Assembly: GCA_007922305.1 (NCBI GenBank)
Contig: ML677343.1
Coordinates: forward strand, 33,571,753 to 33,635,752
Direction of reading: 5' to 3'
Length of the DNA stretch: 64,000 nucleotides
From: Dermatemys mawii
Lineage: Eukaryota; Chordata; Testudines; Dermatemydidae
Shown here: positions 1-11,871 of the stretch, one piece after another
Layout of the letters: each line of letters begins with the position of its first letter
How positions within the stretch are numbered: position 1 is the stretch's first letter
Made by a program: the position numbers and the translations under genes
Notes under the pieces: generated by a model
What the model saw: the letters and a program-made list of their open reading frames with translations, nothing else
The model's database searches: none
Told to the model about the DNA's origin: nothing

Positions 1-485
1 CGCATCCAGCTCCTATGTGGAGGGTCAGCCAGGGGGCTCTGCACGCTGCCCCCTCCCCAAGTGCTGGCTCTGCAGCTCCTGCAGCCAGTGGGGGACATGC
101 CGCTGCTTCCAGGAGCCTGCCCAGAGCCCCTGACATCCTCCCGTGACCCGTCCCCCTGCTCCAGCTTGGAGCCTGATCCCTCTCCTGTCCTCCAAAGCCC
201 TTGGTCCCAGCCTGGAACACCCTTCTGCACTCCAAGCCCCTCATCCCCCAGCGCCGCCCCCCCAGCTACAGCCCTCACCCTCCCTTCCCTCCCAAACCCC
301 TTGCCCCAGCCCAGAGCCCCTCCTGCACCCTGAACTCCTCATTTCTAGCCCCAGCCCAGAGCCCCCAACCCCATCCGGAGCCCTTACCCCCACACCTGAA
401 CTCATCCCCCAATTTTGTGAGCATTCATGGCGCGCCATACAATTTCCATACCCAGATGTGGCCCTTGGCCATCAGCTGAGCTCCC
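1..485 (+). repeat. Truncated hAT-like GGGTGGGC-family element in a CDH1 intron
   Basis: This C-rich block matches, in order and orientation, the right half of the complete element at 24345-25145. Shared landmarks are CATGC(C/T)GCTGCTTCCAGGAGCC, CACCCTGAACTCCT, TTGTGAGC(A/G)TTCATGG, GCCATACAATTTC and AGATGTGGCCCT. The left part lies before the window or is missing. The proline-rich open frames here are by-products of its CCC/AGCCC repeats. The rest of the intron up to 625 shows only a polypyrimidine tract leading into the CTCTCTCCTAG acceptor. Confidence 0.75.
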
Positions 486-625
486 CCCACCCCAGCCCAT
501 CTGATCACAAGGTTCTCCCCCGTGCAGTGCTCAGACGCAGGTGTGGGAGGTGGCTGGGTGGCAGTGCAGGGGCGTGTGGGACTCTAGGGACCCCTGCGCT
601 GAGCCATGGCGTCGCTCTCTCCTAG

Positions 626-850
626 GTAAGCCGCCGGGCACGGGCACGGGGACCCTGCTCCTGACCCTCGAGGACGTGAATGACAATGGGCCAGTGCCAG
701 ATCCGCGGGAATTTGAAATCTGCAGTCGGAACCCAGTGGTCCAGACGTTAAGTATTGTGGACTTGGACCTTCCCCCGAACACCGGCCCCTTCAAGGCGGA
801 GCTGCTGCACGGCTCCGGCTCCAACTGGACAGCAACTGTGAACCCACAGG
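626..850 (+). CDS. CDH1: CDH1 exon: end of ectodomain (EC5), DVNDN motif
   Basis: The acceptor CTCTCTCCTAG precedes 626 and the donor GTAAGG follows 850. The exon is 225 bp and starts and ends in phase 1. The translation runs [22 protein letters not shown], then an ICSRNP cysteine motif, then DLPPNTGPF and a GSNWTA stretch. DVNDN is the inter-repeat calcium-binding motif of cadherin repeats, and DLPPNTSPF-type sequence is typical of E-cadherin EC5. NWT is a potential N-glycosylation sequon. The first base of the initial glycine codon must come from an exon upstream of the window. Confidence 0.95.
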
Positions 851-1659
851 GTAAGGGGCTGGGCCGCTGGGCGCCCCTCTCGGCGTGTCCTGCTGCGCCC
901 CCGCCCCGGCCTTCCGGAGCAGTCAGCTGGGGGGGAACTCCCTCCGCACGGGTCTTCCCACTCGGGCTGGTGGCCCAGGGGCTGCGGGGTAGAACTGGGC
1001 CCATTCGCCGGTTCTTCGTTGCTTTGTTTGACTTGCGAAACCGCCTGTGGAGCCACAAAGCCTTTCCAGTGACGGCTTGTGCGCCGCCCCACCCCCAGCG
1101 GAGCGAGGGGCAGGGACCCCAGTCTCCTCTGGGGCCTGGTGCGTTCTCACTAACCTGCCCCCACCCCCACCCCCACCCCAAAGGAGAATGTGAGAACTCT
1201 GGAGCAGGCATGTGTCTGCTGGGCCACTCTTCTGGTCCCAGCCAATCCTGCTGGTCTGAGGGTAGAGCCCCCCTGGGAAGGGTCCTGAATGTTTGAAGGG
1301 AGAAGGGGGCTCAGTCACTCCCGCTGGGCCTGCTGGTTGTAGCCGTTCGCAGCTCAACCCCTCTAATGCCCCCAGTGCCAGTCACACCGCCAGCTGTAAG
1401 GGTTGCTAGCTTCCCCCCACCCCTATGAAACCTCCCTGCAGGAGCTGGGCTCTGCGGACAGCCCGGCTCTCCCAGCGGGGAGGCTGCTCTGCAGTGGGTC
1501 TGGCCATAGAGCTGGAGGGGCTGGTGGCTTTGGCCTCCCGCCATGCCGGGGTCCTGCAGCAGGGCTGATGTGGCGTGGCCAGGCCTCGGTGCTGAGACTG
1601 CCTGTCACTGTCCCCGGAGCTTGTTTCCGACTCGCGCCCTGAATCCTGCTCTCCCCCAG
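851..1659 (+). other. CDH1 intron
   Basis: GC-rich intron with a short (CCCCCA)n run near 1160-1182 and an acceptor CTCCCCCAG. No repeat insertion or other feature was recognised. Long open frames on both strands here are caused by GC richness. Confidence 0.8.
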
Positions 1660-1884
1660 GAGACAGCCTGGCCTTAAAGCTAACCAAATACCTGGAGCCA
1701 GGGGAATACAGCATCTTCCTGCAGCTGGTGGACGGCCAGGGTAAATCCCAGCTGACAACTGTCAAAGCCAAAGTGTGCGACTGTGAGGGGGAAGCCAGGA
1801 ACTGCGAGAAGAGAGCAGCCATCGCGGGCGGCCTGGGGATCCCGGCCATCCTGGGGATTCTCGGGGGAATCCTTGCCTTGCTGA
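1660..1884 (+). CDS. CDH1: CDH1 exon: membrane-proximal ectodomain and start of membrane helix
   Basis: The exon is 225 bp, phase 1 to phase 1, flanked by CTCCCCCAG and GTGAGT. It encodes GDSLALKLTKYLEPGEYSIF, then LQLVDGQGKSQLTTVKAKVC, then CDCEGEARNC with the paired cysteines of the last cadherin repeat, and finally IPAILGILGGILALL, the first half of the transmembrane helix. The CDCEG and IPAILGILGGILALL segments are E-cadherin hallmarks. The last base, A, completes an isoleucine codon with the next exon. Confidence 0.96.
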
Positions 1885-2137
1885 GTGAGTACCACGGCGG
1901 AGTCCCCTCGCCCCAGGCAGAGGCAAAGAGCCTCACGTGTGTGTCTCAAAATGCCTTCACCTCAGAAGCACGGCACGGCACGGCACTTGCTGCTGAAATG
2001 AGTCCCCAGCGTGTGCCGCTGTCCGAGTGCTCCCTGGCTGGAGCAGTGCATCGGAGGGAACCGCTCTCTAGGGCAGATTGCTGGCCCCCTGGCGCTGCAG
2101 CCCCGCTAAAGGCAATACTCTCACTCCCTCTCTCTAG

Positions 2138-2268
2138 TCCTGCTGCTGCTGCTGCTGCTCTTCGTGAGGAGGAGGAAGGTGGTGAAGGAGCCCTTGCTCC
2201 TCCCTGAGGACGACACTCGAGACAATGTCTATCACTACGACGAGGAGGGGGGTGGGGAGGAAGACCAG
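2138..2268 (+). CDS. CDH1: CDH1 exon: rest of membrane helix, stop-transfer and juxtamembrane segment
   Basis: The exon is 131 bp between CTCTCTAG and GTAGGT. Six consecutive CTG codons and one CTC (2140-2160) encode a seven-leucine run that completes the membrane helix. [13 protein letters not shown] follows, with the basic stop-transfer and the dileucine endocytosis signal, then [20 protein letters not shown]. In human E-cadherin as I remember it, the segment reads NVYYYDEE. Here the central tyrosine is histidine. The exon ends in phase 0 after EEDQ. Confidence 0.96.
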
Positions 2269-3117
2269 GTAGGTGGTGCTCTGAAGCCATTGCTTTAGGG
2301 AGGCCCTGCTCGCGGGGGCAGCGCGGCTCCCTGCGTGCGGCTGGGGGTCTGCGCTGAATGTCTCCAGCGAGAGAGCGTCACGGGCCTGCTCCGGACGCTC
2401 TCTTTGTGCCTCGCCCAGTCTCACAGCCAGGCTCACGTGGCCTGGCCGAGGTCACCCAGTGGGTCCACGGCACTGCCAAGCTCTGAAACCAGGATCCCCC
2501 GTCGCTCCCCCGCCACGGGCACCGCCATCACCCAGGGCCTGGCGTTAGGCTGCGTCGTGGTCACCAGCTGCCCCCTCAGATCTCGGGCACCCCCCACGTC
2601 AGCCCCTCCTCCGGGGGCCAGGCCTTTCGGACAGCCCGAGTGTGACTCGCACGGCGCATTGAGCGTGTGGCCGATGCACAGTTGGGGGGCCGGGCTCACA
2701 GAGCCACGCTGCCTCTCGGGACTCGGTTCCCCAGCGTGGCCCTGACAACGCCGCCCTTGGCTTCTCGTGGCCAGGAACGTTGGATTTGCTTGTGCTTCTA
2801 GAACGGACGTGAGCCAGTTACGAGAAAGGAGGAGGAGACATGAAAACCCACCCTGGCCTTCAGTGCTCCTGGCCCCTCTTCCCCCCTTCGCTCCCACTTC
2901 CCTGCAGGCTGCAGTACAGAGCGGCTCTCTGCAGTGCCCCTGCGCGGGGCTGAGAGCGGGACACACCCCAAGGGAGGCGCCGCTGTGGGGTGACTGTGCA
3001 GTGGTGGGGGAAGTTCCTGCTGTTGGGCCCCCCCTTTGCAACCTTGCTTTGGCTGCGTCTCGCAGAACAGCCTGGCTTTCTCTTGCTCGTTCCCTGACAT
3101 CCCACCCCACTCCCTAG
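2269..3117 (+). other. CDH1 intron
   Basis: GC-rich single-copy-looking intron. No repeat or RNA gene was recognised. Confidence 0.75.
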
Positions 3118-3261
3118 GACTATGACCTGAGCCAGCTGCACCGCGGCCTGGATGCTCGTCCTGAGGTCACCCGCAACGACGTGGTCCCAACTCTCATGCC
3201 AGCCCCGCAGTACCGGCCACGCCCCACCAACCCGGATGAGATTGGCAACTTCATCGATGAG
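3118..3261 (+). CDS. CDH1: CDH1 exon: p120-catenin binding core
   Basis: The exon is 144 bp, phase 0 at both ends, flanked by CACTCCCTAG and GTGAGT. It encodes [20 protein letters not shown], then [20 protein letters not shown], then EIGNFIDE. Together with the preceding [18 protein letters not shown] is the juxtamembrane core that binds p120-catenin (CTNND1). The [11 protein letters not shown] segment begins the beta-catenin interaction region. The first tyrosine is phenylalanine in human E-cadherin as I recall it, while N-cadherin has tyrosine there. Confidence 0.96.
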
Positions 3262-4502
<1,241 letters not shown>

Positions 4503-6585
4503 TGCCGCCAGCGTGTGTGGGCTGCAGCCGGACGACTCAAGTGGGAAATGTGTCTGCGGCCCGTTTGACACAGACCAGCAAGGTCACCGCTCTTCCTGAG
4601 GGGCCTGGCTGGCTGAAATTCCCTTTCCTTAGCAGACAATAGCACTACGTGAATCTGTCCTCCTTGCAGGCCTGTCTCAGGGTCGTTAGCCCCTGTTGTT
4701 CAGCTGGGGATAGACAGTGATTTCCAGGGTAATGGGGGTGGGGGAAATTTTGTTTCGGGGAATCCAGATTTCGGTCATCCCAGGGCCTTGGTGGCAGCCT
4801 GCCCGGGGTGCGATCTTCTCCCCAGCACACGCTGCACTCGAATGGCTTCACTGCAGGGGCTGCAGGTCCCATCATTCTCTAGGCAGAGAACGCACGCTGG
4901 GATCTACAGCCTCCACAGACTAACTGTTCCTAGGACAGGGCCGGCTGGGCTGTTCTCTAGAAGCACAGGCCACACCCTTCACTTACTCCAGTTCTGTTTC
5001 CTCCTGTGCGGCTGGGGAGCTCCTGGCTTCTGTTACTTCCCCCAGATGGCCGGGCGCTTCCACTTCCCTGTGCCCACGTTGGTGAGCGCTCACACGCTCC
5101 TGCTAAATGGCCTAGTCTTGGTTCTGTGCAGCACACTGAGCAAGGGGTGCCCGGAGAGCGCGCTCACATCCGTCTGGTGCCGTGCGTCTCTTGCTGCAGG
5201 CCTCTCAGGGCAGGGGCCTGCTAACTTCCGTGGGCTCCCATCTTCCAGCAGCATCATTAAAAGGTAGCCATTTCCCCGGTGCTCTCAGAATACCTCAGTC
5301 CGAATTCAGGAAGCCTCGCAGGAAACGCCCCTCCCCCAGCGTATGGGATTTGTTCACTTTTTAATGCCACCCGTTGTGCGGTTTGGTGCTGCGTGTGCCT
5401 GTGCAGTGGGCATGTTCTACAAATAGATCTGAAGAGCAAGTGTGAAGTAGCCTCTTCTCGGTAACCGTGCTGATCAGCTACCACTGGGCCAGTCTGGAAC
5501 ACAGCCAAATTGCAGAGGACCTTGCCAGAGATATTTTTTTATTGCATTTTCAGACGTCACTAATTTTTAATGTTCTCGTTCCCCTTAACCAAGAGCTGCA
5601 CTTTGATATGTTTAGCACTGTGCCAACCCAAAGACCAAAGATGAGGGGAGCAGTCACAATCCCAGGAGATGTGGAGAGAGCCCCCAGGAAATCCTCAGGG
5701 AGTGGACAGTAGATTCACACCCTTTCTTGGAGAGGAACCCCAGGACTCACTTCGGGAGCTCTGCTGGCAATTGCCCAAATACCCAAATTGTGTGCTGGCT
5801 TTAATGAATCCTGCTCGTTCCCGTTCGTGTGCTTGGAACCTGATAATAATTTGTCTCTGTGCACTACCTAGTGACTTTCCATTTCCTCAACAGAGTTTAG
5901 GGTTCTTCCCCGCCCCCTGCCCTTTGCCATGCACTCCTTACCCCTCCAAAAAAACAACTCTTAAGTAAAGTCCAACTGAGTCCCTCCTCTCCCCAATCCT
6001 GCTGAGGGCTATAGTCTGTCCTTTCCCCACTGGAGTCGTGATGCTGAAGAAGTGTCATATGACATTACTGCCTAGTACACTTGGGGCTCTGAATGTATAA
6101 ACACAACGTCTAAACCCTGACTGGCAGCCCAGCTCGATGCTCTATTTTTGTATAAAGTTGTTCATATTTCTGAATAGGGGAGAGAGGATCTATAAAATTT
6201 ACCATGCCATGTTCTTTTCACATAGTATTTAGCAGGGTGTCTTTAATAGCTGTAGGCTGATTTATATTTTTCCATAATGCCAGATTGTGGTGACTTCCTT
6301 CAGTGTGTTGTCTAATCTCTAACATGTGCAGTGTAATTACTGTGCAATGGAGCTTTTTTTTAAGAAAAAGGGTTTATTTGGTTTCTAAACTGTGTATTTG
6401 GCTGCCTTAATTCTTTGTATTTTTATGATGGGGAATGGTGGGCACTGCTGTTCTCAGAGAACAGCAATAGCTTCGTGTTAATCTCAGTACATTTTTATAA
6501 CTGTAAATTTATAACTATAAATTTTAATAAATTTTGTTTTAAAAAATACTTTTCTCTTTTTAATAAAAGGCTCAAAGTCCCCGAA
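4503..6585 (+). other. CDH1: CDH1 3' untranslated region
   Basis: About 2.1 kb from the stop codon to just past the AATAAA signals, close to the human 3'UTR length as I remember it. The distal third is AT-rich. Candidate microRNA seed matches are ACCAAAGA at 5634-5641 (miR-9 type), GCACTTT at 5598-5604 (miR-17/106 type) and GTGCAAT at 6342-6348 (miR-25/92 type). The end position is inferred from the poly(A) signals. Confidence 0.8.
6526..6567 (+). terminator. CDH1: CDH1 polyadenylation signals
   Basis: Two canonical AATAAA hexamers lie at 6526-6531 and 6562-6567 in an AT-rich context, followed within about 30 bases by loss of the AT-rich 3'UTR composition. The second is the likelier main signal. 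Cleavage would fall near 6580-6590. Confidence 0.7.
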
Positions 6586-6630
6586 TGGGTTTTGCTGCCC
6601 GCAGCTCATTGTACATAGTCTCTTCTAGAA

Positions 6631-7523
6631 CAGTGGTTCTCAAACTTTTTTTTTTTTTACGGACCACTTGAAAATTGCGGAGGGTCTCGGCGGAGCACTT
6701 AATGGTCTTTCCAAATGTTGTTTGTACTGGTAGCTAACTATTGTAAAGTGCTTTGAAGAGAAGCTCCATATATATAAAAAAAGAAGTAATTAAAGTTTTT
6801 TGGTTCTACAAATAAAAGTACACAACTTATTTTAATATCCACAGTGGTACCTTTCTAATGTGATGGATGTGGCTCTCCCCCACTGCAGCAGCCCCTGAGC
6901 TGGGAACGAGGTGGGTCTTTCCCCAGCAGTTACAGCCCTGGAGCTGGGGAAAGTCACCTCTTTCTCTGGCTGCCCAGCCCCTCTTCTCACCCCACTGACC
7001 CCTCCCATTTACCCCCTATTCTCCCTAAAGCCCCACCTCACCTTACATATGCATCTTCTCCAGGGCCGGCGCTACCCATTAGGTGACCTAGACAGTTGCC
7101 TTGGGTGGCAGAATTTGGAGGGCGGCTTTTTGGCCCCCTCAGCGGCAATTTGGCAGCATCTCAACGACTTGTCCCCCGTCCCAGTGTCTGCCAAATTTCT
7201 GCCAAAATCAAGGTGGCGTGTGGAACTGCTGCCAAATTCCTGCCGACAACTCAACAAGCCGACTCTGTTGGTGGAAATTTGGCGGCTGCTAGGACAGTGT
7301 CTGCAGGCGATCCCTCCTGTGCTTGCTGCCTAGGGCTGCAAAATACCGGGCACCGGCCCTGAAGGCCAGGCATCTCATTAGTGGATCCATGCCTGCACGG
7401 TTCCACTAATTAGGTGTGTGGCCCTTCATTCTCTCATGTGCAGCTGCCCAGGCACGCACCTTAGAGGGAACTATCCATGGACCACCTGAACGCAGCTCAC
7501 AGACTACTGTTTGAGAACCTCTG
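6631..7523. mobile_element. hAT-like non-autonomous DNA transposon (composite)
   Basis: The terminal inverted repeats are CAGTGGTTCTCAAAC at the left and the reverse complement of CAGAGGTTCTCAAAC at the right. They are flanked by imperfect 8-bp sequences (TTCTAGAA and CTCTAAAT) that fit the NTCTAGAN target preference of Charlie-type hAT elements. The inner part is unrelated to transposase. A second element at 7061-7361 is nested inside, so the host element was older. It fills more than half of the space between CDH1 and TANGO6. Confidence 0.75.
7061..7361. mobile_element. Nested hAT-like MITE with CAGGGCCGG ends
   Basis: It begins CAGGGCCGGCGCTACC and ends with the reverse complement of CAGGGCCGGTGC, a 12-bp inverted repeat with one mismatch. 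The interior is a diverged GGCGGC/AATTTGG repeat. No clear target-site duplication is left. It sits inside the 6631-7523 element. Confidence 0.65.
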
Positions 7524-8110
7524 CTCTAAATCTCCCAAGCTGAAGTCCAAGCCTGTCCCCGAAGGAGCAGTGCTGTCCTGTCTCTGATCAACATCAGCTG
7601 GCTCCTTTGGAAAAGAACAAAAGCCAAATGCTAGCTGCAGCCTCTGGCTATTTTATATGAAAGTCGCACCCCATGGGACAAACCCTGGAGTGCTGCTAGC
7701 AGAGCAGGACCTAGCAAACAATTCTCATTCAAAGGGCTGGAAAAGCGCCTGCTATTGCTTCATACACCAATGGGGGTGGTCAGGCTGGGATCCATTTCGT
7801 ACACAATAAAGGTCAGAACTAGACTGAGTTTGGGGGCTAAATCGAAAGGGCTCACCCCCCTGCACACTTCTGCCCGGAAGGGTATAGGACAGGCCCCCGG
7901 TGCTGCCCCTGGCCGCTAGGCCCCAGAGGGACAGCTGGGAGGCCCTGTCCATGCCCCCTGTACCCCAGGGAGCTGGCTGGGCTGGGGCCTGGCTGCACTG
8001 GGGGACACGTGGGGGCAGCAGAGCAGCCAGAGGAACGACACCCCCGGGCGTCGGGCGGGAAAGGGCACGCTCTGAACCCCTCTACAAGTGAAGTGCACAG
8101 GGTCTGACCT
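7524..8110. other. CDH1-TANGO6 intergenic spacer
   Basis: Without transposon identity as far as I can see. It becomes GC-rich from about 7850, forming the start of the TANGO6 promoter region. No gene was recognised. Confidence 0.6.
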
Positions 8111-8240
8111 TCCCAAGATGGCGGGAAGACAGCCCATGGGACTGAGTTAGGCTGACCCTCCCAAGATGGCGGTAGAGCCAGTCCACTCCTCCCTCTGCCC
8201 CCCCGTAGAATTGAGTTGGTCAAACCCTCCCAAGATGGCG
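8111..8240 (+). promoter_or_regulatory. TANGO6: TANGO6 promoter/5' region with three YY1-type motifs
   Basis: The CCAAGATGGCG core (YY1 consensus CAAGATGGCGGC) occurs three times in the same orientation, starting at 8114, 8162 and 8231, each preceded by CCTTCC or CCTCCC. Spacings are 48 and 69 bp. The second and third copies sit in related repeat units that share a TGAGTTRG...CCCTCCCAAGATGGCG pattern. The third motif contains the chosen TANGO6 start codon. YY1 sites overlapping the start codon are a known promoter class of TATA-less housekeeping genes, and no TATA box is seen here. Confidence 0.65.
8118..8150 (+). other. Possible 10-codon upstream ORF
   Basis: ATG inside the first YY1 motif opens MAGRQPMGLS and stops at TAG 8148-8150, in the same frame as TANGO6 but closed before it. 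It is only relevant if transcription begins upstream of 8118, which cannot be seen. Confidence 0.3.
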
Positions 8241-8352
8241 TCTCGCTGTGCGCAGACGCAGTGGGCGCGGAGCGCTATGGCCGGGAGTTTGAAGCTGGAG
8301 CGGGTGGTGGAGGCGCTGGCGCTGCTGCTGGGGCGGCCCGGAGGAGGCACCG
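8235..8352 (+). CDS. TANGO6: TANGO6 exon 1 (start codon)
   Basis: It encodes MASRCAQTQWARSAMAGSLK, then LERVVEALALLLGRPGGGT, and ends one base into a glycine codon at donor GTGAGA. The start is uncertain. ATG 8235 (AAG ATG G) is chosen because it opens the predicted frame within the third YY1 motif. ATG 8277, with G at -3 and +4, gives a protein 14 residues shorter. ATG 8166 in the second YY1 motif is also in frame and would add 23 residues. All three contexts are strong. Confidence 0.75.
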
Positions 8353-9114
8353 GTGAGAGGGGGCGGGGACTGTGGGGCTCGCATGCTGGGGTCCCCACAC
8401 CACTCCCCCGCCCCACCCCTGCAGGAGTCACCCTGCCCCCCCGACCCCCCATTGCCTGTGGTGGGACCCCCGCCCTGTCCTGGTTCTCCACCATGGGAGA
8501 GGACCCCCCTTTTCCTGCACCCCCTTCTCACGGAGGCTTTTCTGGCTTCCTTAGGTGGGGCCCCTTTCCCTTCTGCTCCCCAAGCCTCCTGTCCCCTGCA
8601 CACCACAGGCTGGTTTGGGGTGCAGGTGTCTGGCTACACCTGCCCTGTGGGGTTTGGGGCAAAGGCATGTAGCGTGGCCTAGCTGCTTTCCCCAGGCTTG
8701 TTTGTGGGGCTGGAGGTGTGCAGAGTGCTGTACCCCAAAGAAATCACATCCACCTGCTGCTGCGTCTGACAGGCCAGACCCGGCTTTTGGCGCAGTGCGC
8801 TTTTGTTAATGGAGCTGTGTCTCATGCTGGGCTGTGGGTCGCTTTGTGGGATGAGATGAATCACAGAGACATACTGTAGCAGAGAGGGGAGCAAGTGAGG
8901 GAGCTTTAGGAAAGAAGAGGTCTCCATTTAAATGAAGGGGTGGGTGAATGCTTTGGGTGGAGAGATCCAGGGCAGCTATCCAGAGGAGCAAGTTTCTGCA
9001 CTCCAGGGTGGTGAGATTTGGGTTGGGGGTGGGGGAGGGAGGGAAAATGCCAACAGAAGAATTCTGCACAGGTTTGGCCAATCTCTGTTGTGTTCAGAGC
9101 TCCGAGGCTAGCAC

Positions 9115-9361
9115 TCAAGAATTAGAGGGGTAGCCGTGTTAGTCTGGGATTGCAGAAGTGACAAAGAGTCCTGTGGCACCTTAAACACTAACTAAAGAAT
9201 TAGAGCATAAGCTTTTGTGGGCTAATACCCACTTCGTCGGATGCATGCGGTGGAAGTATCCAGGGGCAGGTGTCCCTGGATACTTCCATGCATGCATCCG
9301 ATGAAGCGGGTATTAGCCCACGAAAGCTTATGCTCTAATTCTAACACTTTAGTTAGTCTTT
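9115..9361. mobile_element. Palindromic foldback element, copy 1
   Basis: Two arms (about 9177-9264 and 9276-9361) are near-perfect inverted repeats containing GGCACCTTAAA, GCATAAGCTTTTGTGGGCTA and CCACTTCGTCGGATGCATG. The spacer itself folds through TGGAAGTATCCAGGG. A single-copy tail, TCAAGAATTAGAGGGGTAGC and onwards, lies only on the left. The element is flanked by a perfect 11-bp direct repeat GAGGCTAGCAC (9104-9114 and 9362-9372). No coding capacity. Same family as 45360-45590 and 54732-54936. Confidence 0.8.
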
Positions 9362-10252
9362 GAGGCTAGCACAGTTTGGAAAGAGCTGTGCCTTCATCCC
9401 CAACAGTAAGGCTATTACAGATAGCTATCTAGGTTGGTGCATGTGATTTTTAAATTAAAGCCGTATGCACTTTTTTCTTCCTGAACTGCAGGACAACATT
9501 GACCATATGAGCTTAGGTTGGGAAAAGGAAATAAGTCTACTTCATCGCTAGGGCTGCAGGAACAAATACCAGCCACAGGGATGTGGGTGACTAGAATAAA
9601 GATATAGACAGAGAATGACATTCTATATCAGATTACCAAAAGCTGATTGAAGAAAGGTGGACCAAATGGATAAATCACTGATAAACACTTTTGCAGATCA
9701 GTATGGATTCCTACTGTCCCTCATAACTCATTCTGTCTCAGTTCTGCTGAATTTCTGTACTATTAGTATTGTTAGCCCCTCTTTTAATGTTGGAAGAAAA
9801 TGCAGAGATAATAAAGAACCTGTACTCTTGACAGTTCTGTTTGTTTTTAATTAAAAGTTAGTGACTGGTAGAGGAGCTGTCTAAAAGATTGTGCTGTGAA
9901 TAACCTCAAAGGTTCTGCTCTGCTTCTGAATTGCCCTGCTAATAAGGCTCTGGTCACCATTGTGCCAAGGAGGTAACCCGAGTTGGGGAGAATATGAGAA
10001 TGTTTTTCCCTACCCAACCCTAGTATTTGTTGCTCGTTCAGTGGGCGATATGGAATTACTTTAGTTTACACATTTCTGTTTGAGGCAAACCTTTCCCTGT
10101 AATTTACAACCTCCAATTTTTCTCCCATCCCAAAGCACAGTTGAAAGGCCGCCTCTTGGTGTGGCGAGGACAGATATTGACCAGCAAGGGTATGACTGCG
10201 CAGCTTTCTGGCGTAAGGCTCCCAGCCTGGATAGGCTCAGGCTAGTTCTTTA

Positions 10253-10376
10253 CAAATAGCTGTGTGAATAGTGCTTTGAAGTTGGGGCTCAGGCTCTGAA
10301 GCCTGCGGGGTGGGCTTCCGAGCCCAAGTTCCAGCCTGAGCTGCCGCTTGAAAGCTGTGTCTATACAGCTATTTTT
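10253..10376. repeat. Imperfect inverted repeat (MITE-like)
   Basis: The left arm CAAATAGCTGTGTGAATAGT...GGCTCAGGCT pairs with the right arm AGCCTGAGCTGCC...CTATACAGCTATTTTT, with mismatches. This resembles a GC-rich foldback element seen in reptile genomes. Its ends are not sharply defined. Confidence 0.5.
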
Positions 10377-10701
10377 AGAACATGTGCCCTTGCCCTGCTT
10401 GCTGGGGCCTGTTGACCTGGGTTGGGAGCCTGGCTCTGAAGTGCTATGTAAGCATACCCCAAGTGAGGAAAAGGCAGTGGAGTCTGATATTTATTTTCTC
10501 CCAATGGATTGCGGAGGGCAGTTTCTCACCAATTATCAGAGGGCAGGAGAGTCTTTCTCCTAGTGTATCTTCCTGAGTCATGGAAGAAGTACCAAAGTCT
10601 TTTTACGTGCAGTACACAGGTACCAAGCTCTTGCTTGGTGAGTTCCATGGTGGTAGTTTCTTGCTAGCTCAGATAAGCAACAATGTGGGGCACCCATAAC
10701 C

Positions 10702-10790
10702 CCTCTAAGACAGGGACTGTCTCTTTATCTGGGCCCTGTGCAATGGGACCCTGTCCTGGCTATGACAGAAATGTTTATTATTATCATGAC
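10702..10790 (-). repeat. Old amniote interspersed-repeat fragment
   Basis: CAGGGACTGTCTCTTTATCT...CCTGTGCAATGGGACCCTGT followed by TTATTATTATC fits the tail of an ancient amniote repeat. The same family appears in opposite orientation at 45123 and 60404. Confidence 0.4.
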
Positions 10791-11184
10791 TGCACCCCTG
10801 ACCTAAAAACCTCTCCCCGGTTTCTTACAGGCTCAGACATCTTGCTTTCAACTGCTCCTTCTACCTGTCTGTGTCGCTCCCAGTTTTTCTCTTCTCAGTT
10901 TCCTGCCTCCCCCATGTCTCACAAACACAAAACAGTACTCAGCAAAACCCCTCTGACCCACTCAGCCCAGGAACTCGTGAAGTGGGTCACAGCCCCCTTT
11001 TGCCTTGTGATTAATTTATCCAGACACTTATGTTAATGGAAGGCTTTGTTCACATCCAGGCTCACAGAGGTTAATGATCCAAAGGGTAGCCAGCAGACCA
11101 CTAATTATAGCAGCTTTGGAGGGACAGTATATGGCTTAGGGGAGGGCAGGTGCTCCGCTCTCGCAATCCTTGTACTGTACGTGA

Positions 11185-11871
<687 letters not shown>

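Noticed and set aside
531..1211. 226-codon minus-strand open frame over a CDH1 exon
   Set aside because: Antisense shadow of a GC-rich exon and intron; no recognisable protein, and the plus strand is clearly coding.
2433..3110. 225-codon minus-strand open frame in a CDH1 intron
   Set aside because: GC-driven open frame in an intron with composition-like sequence and no domain.
8166..8234. Upstream in-frame ATG as the TANGO6 start
   Set aside because: Possible but not preferred: the added 23 residues look like translated promoter sequence. It cannot be excluded without transcript ends.
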